Below the pieces are notes generated by a model that had not been told where the DNA came from, searched no databases, and was given only the letters and a program-made list of their open reading frames with translations. Both the position numbers and the translations under genes were made by a program. Positions 35,537 through 44,025 of a DNA stretch of 64,000 bases are shown one piece after another. This DNA comes from Desulfobacula sp. (GTDB taxonomy: Bacteria > Desulfobacterota > Desulfobacteria > Desulfobacterales > Desulfobacteraceae), in assembly GCA_028280105.1 (NCBI GenBank), contig JANQML010000179.1:1-64000 (forward strand), read 5' to 3'. Numbering within the stretch: the first letter of the stretch is position 1; each line of letters begins with the position of its first letter.

Positions 35537-36198
35537 CAGGCAAGGCTCCCCTGGTCAAGTTTCATGGGTTTAGAGCATCTGGCGGCCAGGTCCGGGTTGT
35601 GGGTGACTAAAATCAGGCATCTCTTTTCTTTTCCCACCAGATCGAACAGAAGAGCGGCGATTTTCTCTCCGGTGCCGATATCCAGATTACCGGTGGGTTC
35701 ATCGGCCAGCAACAGGGCGGGTTTTATAATCAAGGCCCTTGCAATGGCCACCCGCTGGCACTCACCGCCGCTCAGCTGTCCGGGCAGATGATGCTGCCGG
35801 TCCTGCAGCCCGACTTTCTCAAGCATCTCATCCACCGGATCTGCAATGGTTCTCTGTTTGAGGATCTCAAGGGGCAGGCTGATGTTCTCCCGGGCCGTTA
35901 AGTGGGGCATCAGGTGGAATTGCTGGAAGATTATCCCTATTTTCACGGCCCTGTACCGGGAGAGCCGGTCCTCGTTCATGGTGCACAAATCCTCTCCATC
36001 CAGGAGAATCCTGCCTTTGTCCGGGCTGTCCAGTCCGGCAATCAAGGAGAGCAGGGTGGTTTTCCCGCTGCCGGAATGCCCGGTTACGGCGCAGGTTTCA
36101 CCCGTGTCAAGACTGAAACTGATATCCTTTAGCACATCAATGGTTCCGGACCGGGGCTGGTTAAAGGATTTGCAGACATGGTTAACCTCAAGTATCAT
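35536..36198 (-). CDS. ybbA: ABC transporter ATPase, YbbA/LolD-like
   Basis: A 220-residue ATPase of the MacB/LolD group. Walker A is GHSGSGKTTLLSLIAG, the Q-loop is FQQFHLMP, the signature is LSGGECQRVAIARAL, Walker B is LLADEPTGNLD, and the H-loop is LVTHNPDLA. It works with the FtsX-type permease that follows by one-base overlap. Its start overlaps the tesA stop (ATGA). Confidence 0.9.
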   Translation of the reverse strand: MILEVNHVCKSFNQPRSGTIDVLKDISFSLDTGETCAVTGHSGSGKTTLLSLIAGLDSPDKGRILLDGEDLCTMNEDRLSRYRAVKIGIIFQQFHLMPHLTARENISLPLEILKQRTIADPVDEMLEKVGLQDRQHHLPGQLSGGECQRVAIARALIIKPALLLADEPTGNLDIGTGEKIAALLFDLVGKEKRCLILVTHNPDLAARCSKPMKLDQGSLA

Positions 36199-36848
36199 AG
36201 ATGCTCCATTAATACGGGAAAAACCGTTTCAGCGATGATTTTATGGCCTTGGACATTGGGATGAATCCCGTCGGCCTGATTCAGGGCCGGTCTGCCTGCC
36301 ACGTTTTTCAAAAGAAACGGTATAAAAGGCAGATCATGTTTTTCGGACAATTCTGCAAATGAATTTTCAAATGCCTGTGCATAATCAGGGCCGTAATTCG
36401 GGGGGAGTCTCATTCCGGCCAGAATCACCGGAATATGATTATCACTGGCAAGTTCCACCGCTTTTTCAAGATTTTGGCGCATCAGATCCACAGACAGCCC
36501 CCGGAGTCCGTCATTGGCTCCCAGGGCCAGGACAAGCAGATCCGGCTTGGCTCTTAAATACCATTTCAGACGGGAGTAGGCCCCTGCACTTGTTGATCCG
36601 CTGATGCTGCCGTTGATAATATTAATCCCGTCTTTTCCATTTTCTGCCAGTTTATTTTGAAGCAGGGACGGATACGCCTGCTCCGGTGCCACACCAAGGC
36701 CTGCTGAAAGCGAATCGCCTATAATCAGAATGGTTGTCCGGTCGTCCTCTGCAAATAGAGAAGAAAGATGGGCGGAAAAAAATAAAAAGGCAAAAATCAG
36801 AACAATTGGAAGTATCCGTACAGTGCTGTCTTTTTTCATTCTCTTCAA
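36195..36848 (-). CDS. tesA: Periplasmic GDSL lipase/thioesterase (TesA-like arylesterase)
   Basis: SGNH hydrolase with 217 residues and an N-terminal signal peptide (LPIVLIFAFLFFSA core, cut near LFAED). Block I is IIGDSLSAGLG with catalytic Ser, block II has a Gly in SGSTSAGA, block III is LGANDGLRG, and the C-terminal D-X2-H is DGIHPN. It probably acts on acyl esters or thioesters in the periplasm. It heads the tesA-ybbA-ybbP operon. Confidence 0.88.
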   Translation of the reverse strand: MKRMKKDSTVRILPIVLIFAFLFFSAHLSSLFAEDDRTTILIIGDSLSAGLGVAPEQAYPSLLQNKLAENGKDGINIINGSISGSTSAGAYSRLKWYLRAKPDLLVLALGANDGLRGLSVDLMRQNLEKAVELASDNHIPVILAGMRLPPNYGPDYAQAFENSFAELSEKHDLPFIPFLLKNVAGRPALNQADGIHPNVQGHKIIAETVFPVLMEHL

Positions 36849-36919
36849 TATCCTTGTCAGATTGTTTAATGAAGAATCTGATGCTTAATATGGGTATTGA
36901 ATTCACCGGTGTAAAGTTA

Positions 36920-37050
36920 AAAAGAAGTCTTGTGTACCAAGACCGTCATCAAAGTGCCTGATCCAAGGCGGCAAGGAGTGACGGGTGAAGGTGTATTAAT
37001 CATACTCCGCAGGGAAGAATGGCCACAGGTAAAGCAGCAGCCGGTGCTGT
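36920..37050 (-). repeat. Dispersed intergenic repeat, copy 2
   Basis: This is the inverted counterpart of positions 1-130. It contains CAAGGCGGCAAGGAGTGACG (about 36965-36984) and the related CATACTCCGCAGGGA block. It lies in the 334-base gap between tesA and the response-regulator gene. The rest of that gap (37051-37182) shows only the regulator's upstream region, with no clear promoter. Confidence 0.7.
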
Positions 37051-37182
37051 ATGATGGGCCAGGGGTTTCACGGAGTGAAAATATCCGGCAGGTATGGTAA
37101 AAATCAGGGATCTGTAGTATTCGTTTAACATTGGGATCAGACAGGGGAACAGAGCCGATGATGAAAGGAAAAAAGAGAGTTG

Positions 37183-38589
37183 ATGAATGAAAATATACCG
37201 TCAATGCAGGCCCGGATTCTGGTCGTGGATGATGATGAAGCCATCAGGGACGCATTAAGACTGATCCTTGAAGACGATTATGAGGTGTTTTGTGTTGACA
37301 GTGGCGTCAAGGCATTGGAAAAAATACAAAAACAGGCATTTGATCTTGTCTTTCTGGATGTCATGATGCCGGAAATGGACGGGATTGAAACCCTTAAACG
37401 GATCCGGGCCTATGATAAACAACTGGACGTCATCATGGTATCGGCTGTTGACCGCGCACAGGAGGCCACCTATTCCATCAAACTGGGGGCTTACGATTAT
37501 ATTACCAAACCCTTTGACCATGAAGTCATATTGAACCGGGCGGAAAAGGTGGTTGAGAAACGGAGCCTGACCAAGGAGGTGAAGTTTCACAGATCCCAGG
37601 CAGCCACCGACTCATGGAAAAATACGATCATCAGCAATTCAAAAAAGATGGCCAATGTATTCGACCGGATATCAAAGGTGGCGGAAACATCCAGCAATGT
37701 ACTCATCACCGGTGAGAGCGGAACCGGGAAAGAACTGATTGCCAAGGCCGTTCACACGGCAAGCCTTCGCAAGGATCATCCCTTTGTCGCCATCAACTGT
37801 GCCGCGATTCCGGCCGAGCTTTTGGAGGCGGAACTGTTCGGCCATGAAAGAGGATCTTTTACCGGGGCCCATAAACAGACCATCGGCAAGTTTGAATTTG
37901 CCCACCAGGGCAGTATCTTTCTCGATGAAATCTCCAGCCTGAAATTCGAGTTTCAGGCCAAGCTGCTTCGGTTTATCCAGGAACGTGAATTTGCCCGTGT
38001 GGGCAGCCACCAGACTATCAAGGTCGATGTCCGGATCATTGCCGCCACCAATACCAGCCTTGAAGATATGGTCAAGGAGGGGACCTTTAGGGAAGATCTT
38101 TTTTTCAGGCTCGATGTGGTGCCGATATTGCTGCCGCCGCTCCGTCATCGCGAAGGGGATGTCCGGCTGCTGGCCGATTTTTTCCTGGAGCGGTTCAGCC
38201 GCCAGATGAACAAGACGGTTAACGGATTCACACCTGAAGCCGTTGAGGTTCTGGAAGCTTACCCCTGGCCCGGCAATATACGCGAACTGGAGAACCTGGT
38301 GGAACGGATGGTTGTTCTGGGATCGGAAAAACGGCCCATCGATGAAAAGGACCTCCCCTTTGACCTGCTGTTCCACAATGAGTCGCTTTCAGATGCCCAG
38401 GGGGACCGGGACGAGAATAAAGGGCTGATGCAGGCCAGGCAGTCTTTTGAAAGGCTCTATATCCTGCGGGCTCTCCAGAACTGCCGGTGGAACCAGACCC
38501 GGGCTGCCGACCTGCTCGGAATCCACAGAAATACCCTGATCCAGAAAATGAAGACAATGAGCCTGAACCGGGAAAAACCCGAGGAATAA
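37183..38589 (+). CDS. NtrC-family sigma-54 response regulator
   Basis: A 468-residue bacterial enhancer-binding protein. The receiver has DDD at 16-18, phosphoacceptor Asp near 59 (LDVMMPEMDG) and Lys near 109 (ITKPF). The AAA+ domain has Walker A GESGTGKELIAKAVH, sigma-54 contact loop GSFTGA (a variant of GAFTGA), and FLDEISSLKFEFQAKLLRFIQ. The C-terminal Fis-type helix-turn-helix (~430-463, NQTRAADLLGIHRNTL) binds upstream activating sites. I start it at ATG 37183 with GAGAG before it. It is convergent with the kinase at 38612, with 22 bases between stops, so the pair is the natural cognate two-component system. Likely targets are the sigma-54 promoters at 47.8 and 48.2 kb (inference). Confidence 0.92.
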   Translation: MNENIPSMQARILVVDDDEAIRDALRLILEDDYEVFCVDSGVKALEKIQKQAFDLVFLDVMMPEMDGIETLKRIRAYDKQLDVIMVSAVDRAQEATYSIKLGAYDYITKPFDHEVILNRAEKVVEKRSLTKEVKFHRSQAATDSWKNTIISNSKKMANVFDRISKVAETSSNVLITGESGTGKELIAKAVHTASLRKDHPFVAINCAAIPAELLEAELFGHERGSFTGAHKQTIGKFEFAHQGSIFLDEISSLKFEFQAKLLRFIQEREFARVGSHQTIKVDVRIIAATNTSLEDMVKEGTFREDLFFRLDVVPILLPPLRHREGDVRLLADFFLERFSRQMNKTVNGFTPEAVEVLEAYPWPGNIRELENLVERMVVLGSEKRPIDEKDLPFDLLFHNESLSDAQGDRDENKGLMQARQSFERLYILRALQNCRWNQTRAADLLGIHRNTLIQKMKTMSLNREKPEE

Positions 38590-38611
38590 GAAAAGCACGG
38601 TTAGAAGGTGC

Positions 38612-40474
38612 TTAAGAGAACGTTGGCAGACGGATTGAAAAACAGGCACCGTCTCCTTCCTTGCTTTCTGCAGAGATCTGTCCCTTATGCTCTGAAACCA
38701 CTTTATGGGTGATGGCAAGTCCCAGTCCCGTCCCCTTGGCTTTGGTGGTAAAAAACGGGTGAAAGATATTGGCTGCCAGCTCTTCTGAAAAACCATGGCC
38801 TGAATCTTTAAAATGAATATGGATCGACGCATCCCCGGCTTTGGCACGGATGCTCAGGTTGCCCCCCTCGGGCATGGCCTGGGCGCTGTTTTGAATCAGA
38901 TTGATAAATACCTTTTCAAGCTGGTTGGCATCGGCCATGACCAGGGGCAGGTCCGGGGCAAGAATACTTTGGCATTCAATACGGTTTCGGTTCAGATCTG
39001 CCGACATCAGTTCGATGCAATGGGTCAGCAATTCTGCGATATCGGTTTGTCTGAATTCATACTTGGGCTGTCTTGCCAATTCCAGCAGCTCTTCAATCAG
39101 GGCATTGAGCCGGTTGATCTCCCGTTGGACCGTTGTTTGGAATTTGTCCATAAAACCGGGCTTTGAAATTTTATGAGGCAGCAGGTCCACAAAGGTCTTA
39201 ATGGCAGACAAAGGATTCCGGATTTCATGGGCCATCCCGGCTGCAAGCGTTCCAAGGTCAGCCAGCCGCTGGGTCTGGCGCACCTCTTTTTCAAGCTCCT
39301 TTAGAATGGTGATATCACTGAGGTTGAATATGATCTGCCTGGGGGTGTTGGGAGCTGCATCCAGCAAACTGGCGCGGACTAAAATGTTCCGGGTTTCATT
39401 GTCTTTAAGGTGATGGATCTCTTGCTGGTCGGATCCGGACCAGGTTTTAAGTGCATCCTGGATATAGTCTGAAACCCGGGTGTTTGAATCGATCAGTTCC
39501 CGGACCGGGCTGCCCTTTACATCCCGGCCGGTGTCAATGTCCAGGATGGCCCGGGCAGCCGGATTGATTGCGGCAACCATACCGTCCATATCAACGGCCA
39601 GAAGGCCGTCACCCATGGTTGCCAGGATCTTTTCCGCGTACTGCTGTAACCGTTTTATCTCTTCCAGCTGATCTTTTAATTGCAGTTTTTGGGCAAGGAC
39701 TTCCCGGATCATAATGGAAAAATTCGATGCCAGGATCTCAACTTCATCCCGGGTCTGAATGGAGAATGTCTGATCCAGATTTCCCCGGGCTGCTTCAACA
39801 CTCGCATTTACAAGGGTCTCCAACGGCCGGGTCACCCGCTGGGCTGTCCAGTTGGAAGTCAAAATCCCCACTCCCAGTGCCATGAAACCCAGGAGAAGAA
39901 TACTCCATAGTGTCTGGCGAAACTGCTCATACATCGGTTCAAGGGAGAGGCAGACCCGGACGGTTCCCCACCGGTCCCCGGAATCGGCAAGAATCACCGG
40001 TGTGGACACATCCATCACTTTTGACTCTCCTGGCTCAGGGCGATGGATTTTGATCAAAGGGGCGGCTGCCTCAACCGCTGCCGTGCTGACCGGGTCGGTC
40101 AGGGTTTGATATTGCAGATCCGGCCTGTTGCTGTATCCGGCCACCCTGCCTTCTTTATCATGGATGGCAACATATATGATATCCGGGTTATGAACCGCCT
40201 GGTTGGCCATTCTTTCCAGTGCAATATAATTGTAGGTGAGCAGGTATTCAATGGAAATATCTGCCAGGTATCTGGAGAGCCCGATTCCCTGGTTTTCAAT
40301 CCGTTCCCGGATGGTCCGGGTCTGCAATACGCTTAATACGGCCGTCAGGATCGACAGCAGCAATAAGAGCATAATGGATGTAATCAGGATAAACCGGTAC
40401 CGGAGCGGCATAAATCCGGACCTTTTCAATACCTGGCTGATTTTTACCGGCATGTTGTTAGATCTTTTTTTCAA
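38612..40474 (-). CDS. Membrane histidine kinase of the NtrB type, linked to peptide-binding lipoproteins
   Basis: A 620-residue sensor kinase. Transmembrane helix 1 is at ~27-50, a periplasmic sensory domain at ~51-187, transmembrane helix 2 at ~188-206, HAMP at ~207-258, PAS at ~283-395, and HisKA has H416 in GMAHEIRNPLSAIK. The HATPase has NLIQNSAQAM, DSGHGFS and GTGLGLAITHKVV. The start is TTG 40474 or ATG 40453; neither has a strong ribosome site. It follows the last peptide-binding lipoprotein gene by 27 bases on the same strand, so co-transcription is likely. The partner regulator is convergent. The single periplasmic domain could read ligand-loaded lipoproteins, as binding-protein-dependent kinases do elsewhere (inference). 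Confidence 0.88.
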   Translation of the reverse strand: MKKRSNNMPVKISQVLKRSGFMPLRYRFILITSIMLLLLLSILTAVLSVLQTRTIRERIENQGIGLSRYLADISIEYLLTYNYIALERMANQAVHNPDIIYVAIHDKEGRVAGYSNRPDLQYQTLTDPVSTAAVEAAAPLIKIHRPEPGESKVMDVSTPVILADSGDRWGTVRVCLSLEPMYEQFRQTLWSILLLGFMALGVGILTSNWTAQRVTRPLETLVNASVEAARGNLDQTFSIQTRDEVEILASNFSIMIREVLAQKLQLKDQLEEIKRLQQYAEKILATMGDGLLAVDMDGMVAAINPAARAILDIDTGRDVKGSPVRELIDSNTRVSDYIQDALKTWSGSDQQEIHHLKDNETRNILVRASLLDAAPNTPRQIIFNLSDITILKELEKEVRQTQRLADLGTLAAGMAHEIRNPLSAIKTFVDLLPHKISKPGFMDKFQTTVQREINRLNALIEELLELARQPKYEFRQTDIAELLTHCIELMSADLNRNRIECQSILAPDLPLVMADANQLEKVFINLIQNSAQAMPEGGNLSIRAKAGDASIHIHFKDSGHGFSEELAANIFHPFFTTKAKGTGLGLAITHKVVSEHKGQISAESKEGDGACFSIRLPTFS

Positions 40475-40501
40475 TTTGCCGTGCCTGTTTTAAAAAAGAA
40501 C

Positions 40502-42148
40502 TCATTTGTTGATGGTGGCATCCAGCCATATCTGATTCAGTCGGGTGGCCTGGGTACCGAAAGCACCTATACTGATGGATTGAACATGGGGCTGATAGAC
40601 CCGGTTCACATTCATATAAAAAAGAGGGATCACCGGAGTTAAATCCAGGATGGCCGTCTCAATTTTCTGGTACATCTTTGCCCGGTTTACCGGGTCGACA
40701 ATCTCCCGTGCAGCCGTTAACATGGCATCAATTTCCTGATTTTTCAAGTTCATAAAGTTATGAGCGGAACCGGAAAAAAACAGAGAGGATAAAAAACTGT
40801 CCGGATCAGGCATGTCTGCATACCATGCCAATCTGTAGATTTGTGCGGCCCCGGTTTTTAAATAAGATTGAAATTCTTTCCAGTTGGTAATGTACTTGGG
40901 CCTCACTTTTACGCCCAAAGGAGCCCAGAGTTGCTGAATCAGTTCCATTTCTTTTTCAACTCTGGGAGTCATAGCCGCCGATACAATTTCCAGTTCGAGC
41001 TTTTGCATGTGAAAACCGGGTGTTTTAGTATTCGATTCAATCCATCGTTGCACTGATTTTGGAGTGGTATCTTTTATGGGGTCAAGACGTTGATATCCGG
41101 CCATTCCCGGCGGCAAGATGGTTTTCGTCTCCTGATGTCTTCCATCATAGATGTTATTGATTAGTGCATTACGGTCAATCGAATCAGACAATGCCTTTCG
41201 AAGATCAGGATTTAAAAGATGGGGGTGACGGATATTTAGACCGTAGAAGAACAGGTTCATTGAGGAACGATGAAACCATTGAAGTCCTTTTAACCCGGCA
41301 AGCTCTTTCTCTATATTTGCGTATACGGTCATCTCTTTCAGCCGGTTCTGTTTAAAATCATTCAGTTTAAGTTGGCTTTGTCCTCCTGGATAAATACGGT
41401 AAAGAATTTCATCAAGGTAAGCCGGTCTTCCATAATAATGTTTAAACCGACGAAGTCGAATGACTTTAGTGTCTTCCCAGGAAACAAACTGAAACGGGCC
41501 GCTTCCCACGGGATGCTTTCCAAACGCATCCCCCATTTGTGATACCGCTTTCTCAGGAACGATTGCCGTCTGATACATTCCCAGAGCGGTTAAAAACGGT
41601 GCATGGTTTTTTTTCAAGTGAATAGAGAATTTTTTTTCATTTTCAATTTTAATTCCCGTAAGGGTGTCGAGGAGTTTCATCCGGTATTCATCGGCTCCCG
41701 TGATTTTCAACAGGTGCTGCAATACGGCACTGGGCGGTTCTGTCCGCAGTAGCCGTTTGAGGGTGAATTCAACATCTCCGGATGTGACAGGGGCATGGTT
41801 GTGAAAAACAGCTTCTTTTAATTTGAATCGATATACTCTTCCCTTCTCGGTCACCTCCCAGGTCTCTGCTAATGCAGGTACAACAGACAGATTAGAATCA
41901 AATCTTACAAGCCTGTCAAATACCTGCTGACTTACTGATCCACTGTATTTGTCTTGGGCGTAGGCCGGATCAAGGGTCGTGGGGTTATGGTCTAATGGTT
42001 TTTGATAAATGCCGCCATATGTGGGTGTTTTTTGGGGTAAGGCCGGTAGTGTGGATATCTTTTCTTCAGAATCTGAACAGCCTGAAATAAAAAGGCAAAA
42101 AAAAGATATACAGATGAAACAGATACCGGACAGTCCTAAACGATTCAT
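40502..42148 (-). CDS. Oligopeptide-binding lipoprotein 1 (SBP_bac_5 family)
   Basis: A 548-residue extracytoplasmic peptide-binding protein. The start is ATG 42148, chosen for GAGGAC 4 bases upstream; an in-frame GTG lies at 42160. The signal peptide ends with lipobox ISGC, so the mature protein is lipid-anchored. Family features are THE-like AYAQDKYSGSVSQQVFDRLVRFD, VTSGDVEFTLKRLL, GSGPFQFVSWED, and ADMPDPDSFLSSLFF. It is fourth in the array and lies 10 bases after SBP 2. The four paralogues are clearly tandem duplicates. No permease or ATPase is in the cluster. Confidence 0.9.
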   Translation of the reverse strand: MNRLGLSGICFICISFFCLFISGCSDSEEKISTLPALPQKTPTYGGIYQKPLDHNPTTLDPAYAQDKYSGSVSQQVFDRLVRFDSNLSVVPALAETWEVTEKGRVYRFKLKEAVFHNHAPVTSGDVEFTLKRLLRTEPPSAVLQHLLKITGADEYRMKLLDTLTGIKIENEKKFSIHLKKNHAPFLTALGMYQTAIVPEKAVSQMGDAFGKHPVGSGPFQFVSWEDTKVIRLRRFKHYYGRPAYLDEILYRIYPGGQSQLKLNDFKQNRLKEMTVYANIEKELAGLKGLQWFHRSSMNLFFYGLNIRHPHLLNPDLRKALSDSIDRNALINNIYDGRHQETKTILPPGMAGYQRLDPIKDTTPKSVQRWIESNTKTPGFHMQKLELEIVSAAMTPRVEKEMELIQQLWAPLGVKVRPKYITNWKEFQSYLKTGAAQIYRLAWYADMPDPDSFLSSLFFSGSAHNFMNLKNQEIDAMLTAAREIVDPVNRAKMYQKIETAILDLTPVIPLFYMNVNRVYQPHVQSISIGAFGTQATRLNQIWLDATINK

Positions 42149-42170
42149 TTTTGTCCTCACAAAGAACGAT

Positions 42171-43787
42171 TTATTTATTTAAGTTTTTATCCAGCCATAT
42201 TTTATTCAATTTTGTGGCATGGGGACCTATGGCATTTATGTTGATCGATTGAACATGGGGCTGATAGACCCGGTTTGTATCCATATTAAATAATGGAATG
42301 ATCGGAGCGGCTGCCAGGATACGGGTTTCGATTTTCCGGTAGATCTCTGTCCGTTCTATCGGATCGAGAATTCCCCGGGCGTCTGACAGCAGGACGTCAA
42401 TCGTTTCATCATTCAAATTCATATGGTTATGGGCGGCATCAGACGAAAAAAGAGAGGAGAGAAAGCTGTCCGGATCAGGCAGATCCGCATGCCAGCCGTA
42501 CCGGTAGATTTGAACGGCATCAGACCTTATATAAGATGTAAATTGTTTCCAGTCCATGATGTATTTGGTCTGAATGGTGATGTTCAAAGGCGCCCAAAAT
42601 CTTTGTATGAGTTCTATTTCTCTTTTAACCCTGGGCGATTTTCCAGCCGATACAATTTCAATCTCCAGCGGTTGCCGCTGCAAAGAGGATGACGGATAGG
42701 AAGCTTTTACAGGATCAAAGCGCTGATGTCCATCCATCCCCGGCGGCAGGATGGTTTGGGTCGCCTGGTATTTTCCGCCGTAGACCGTGTTGACAAGGGT
42801 CTGGCGGTCAATTACGGCAGATAACGCGTTTCGAAGGCCGGGATCCTCAAGATGGGGATAACGGATGTTGATGCCGTAGAAAAAAAGACTCATTGAAGGC
42901 TTATGAATCCATTGCAGCCCTTTAAATCCGGCAAGTGCCTCCTGGGCATTCCCAAATACTGTCATTTCATCCAGTCGGCTATTCTTAAAATCGTTCAACA
43001 CAGCCTGGTTTAGCCCGTCGGGGTAGATACGGAAGTAGATTCCATCCAGACGGGCCGGTCCCCCATAATAGGCGTTGAACCGGTGGAGCTGAATAGCCCG
43101 TTCATCTTCCCATGAAACAAATCTGAACGGGCCGCTTCCCACGGGGTTATTACCAAAGGTATCTCCCAGCCGCATGACGGCATTTTCCGGAACAATGGAC
43201 ACCTGGTACATGCCCAGTGCGGTTAAAAAAGGCGCATGGGGTTTTATAAGATGAATCGAAAAGTTTTTCTCACTCTCAATCTGGAACCCTGGAAGGGTGT
43301 CGCGGGTTTTATTCCTGTACTCAACAGCTCCGTCTATTTTCAGCAGGTGTTGTAAAACAGCACTGGGCGGCTCTGCCCTCAGCAGTCGCTGGATGGAAAA
43401 ACAGACATCATCGGCAGTCACCGGTTCCTGGTTATGAAAAACAGCATCTTGCCTCAATTTGAAGGTATAGCGCGTTCCCTTCTTTACCTCCCAGGTCTCT
43501 GCCAGAGCCGGTAAAATGGACAGATAGGGGTCGAACCGCACAAGTCCGTCAAAGACCTGGTGAACCACAAACTCGCCAAAATTGTCTTGCACATAGGCCG
43601 GGTCAAGGGTAATCGGGTTGCCTCTTAGTGGAATCCGGTATATTCCGCCATGAACAGGTGGTTTTTGTGGGGGAACTGCCTGAAGTCCAACTCCCTCAAT
43701 CTCTTCCGGATTTGAACAGCCCTGGAGCAAAGGTAAAAGAAAGAATAGACTGACAAAACAAATAAAGGATTGTTTAAGAGGGTTCAT
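42171..43787 (-). CDS. Oligopeptide-binding lipoprotein 2 (SBP_bac_5 family)
   Basis: A 538-residue paralogue of its neighbours, with GAGGAAAAG before the ATG and lipobox LLQGC. It keeps FDGLVRFDPYLSILPALAETWEV, GSGPFRFVSWEDER and HADLPDPDSFLSSLFSS (short cores: FDGLVRFD, GSGPFRF, DPDSFLSSLF). It is the shortest copy: the variable segment after GMDGHQRFDPVK lacks about fifteen residues found in copies 1, 3 and 4. Such differences at a ligand-cleft-proximal insert could alter peptide specificity (inference). Confidence 0.9.
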   Translation of the reverse strand: MNPLKQSFICFVSLFFLLPLLQGCSNPEEIEGVGLQAVPPQKPPVHGGIYRIPLRGNPITLDPAYVQDNFGEFVVHQVFDGLVRFDPYLSILPALAETWEVKKGTRYTFKLRQDAVFHNQEPVTADDVCFSIQRLLRAEPPSAVLQHLLKIDGAVEYRNKTRDTLPGFQIESEKNFSIHLIKPHAPFLTALGMYQVSIVPENAVMRLGDTFGNNPVGSGPFRFVSWEDERAIQLHRFNAYYGGPARLDGIYFRIYPDGLNQAVLNDFKNSRLDEMTVFGNAQEALAGFKGLQWIHKPSMSLFFYGINIRYPHLEDPGLRNALSAVIDRQTLVNTVYGGKYQATQTILPPGMDGHQRFDPVKASYPSSSLQRQPLEIEIVSAGKSPRVKREIELIQRFWAPLNITIQTKYIMDWKQFTSYIRSDAVQIYRYGWHADLPDPDSFLSSLFSSDAAHNHMNLNDETIDVLLSDARGILDPIERTEIYRKIETRILAAAPIIPLFNMDTNRVYQPHVQSININAIGPHATKLNKIWLDKNLNK

Positions 43788-43830
43788 CTTTTCCTCGTTC
43801 TGTTTTTTACGACCTCATATCTCAAGAAAC

Positions 43831-43857
43831 GCGGGCTCTCGGATGGAATCGGCCCGC
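43831..43857. terminator. GC hairpin in the gap between lipoproteins 3 and 2
   Basis: GCGGGC (43831-43836) and GCCCGC (43852-43857) form a stem flanked by A/T tracts on both sides. It lies in the 238-base gap 43788-44025, the only large gap inside the array. It could attenuate transcription between the two halves or mark separate transcripts. A distant inverted pair, AACCGCCCGG (43887-43896) and CCGGGCGGTT (44007-44016), also lies in this gap. No sigma-54 promoter was seen here. Confidence 0.45.
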
Positions 43858-44025
43858 TTTATTATTTTACGGCTGTTTGCCGCACGAACCGCCCGGTTAA
43901 CCCTAATTCATATCAAACCGGACGGGAAAAAATCAATTCAGTTGATACGTGATACAGTCATGTTTTGTTTCGGCACCTGACCATGGTGTACATTGTATTT
44001 ACCATGCCGGGCGGTTTAAAAAAAA

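Noticed and set aside
43887-44016. Inverted pair AACCGCCCGG / CCGGGCGGTT as an element boundary
   Set aside because: Arms are 110 bases apart with no shared flanks or other copies seen; may be chance.
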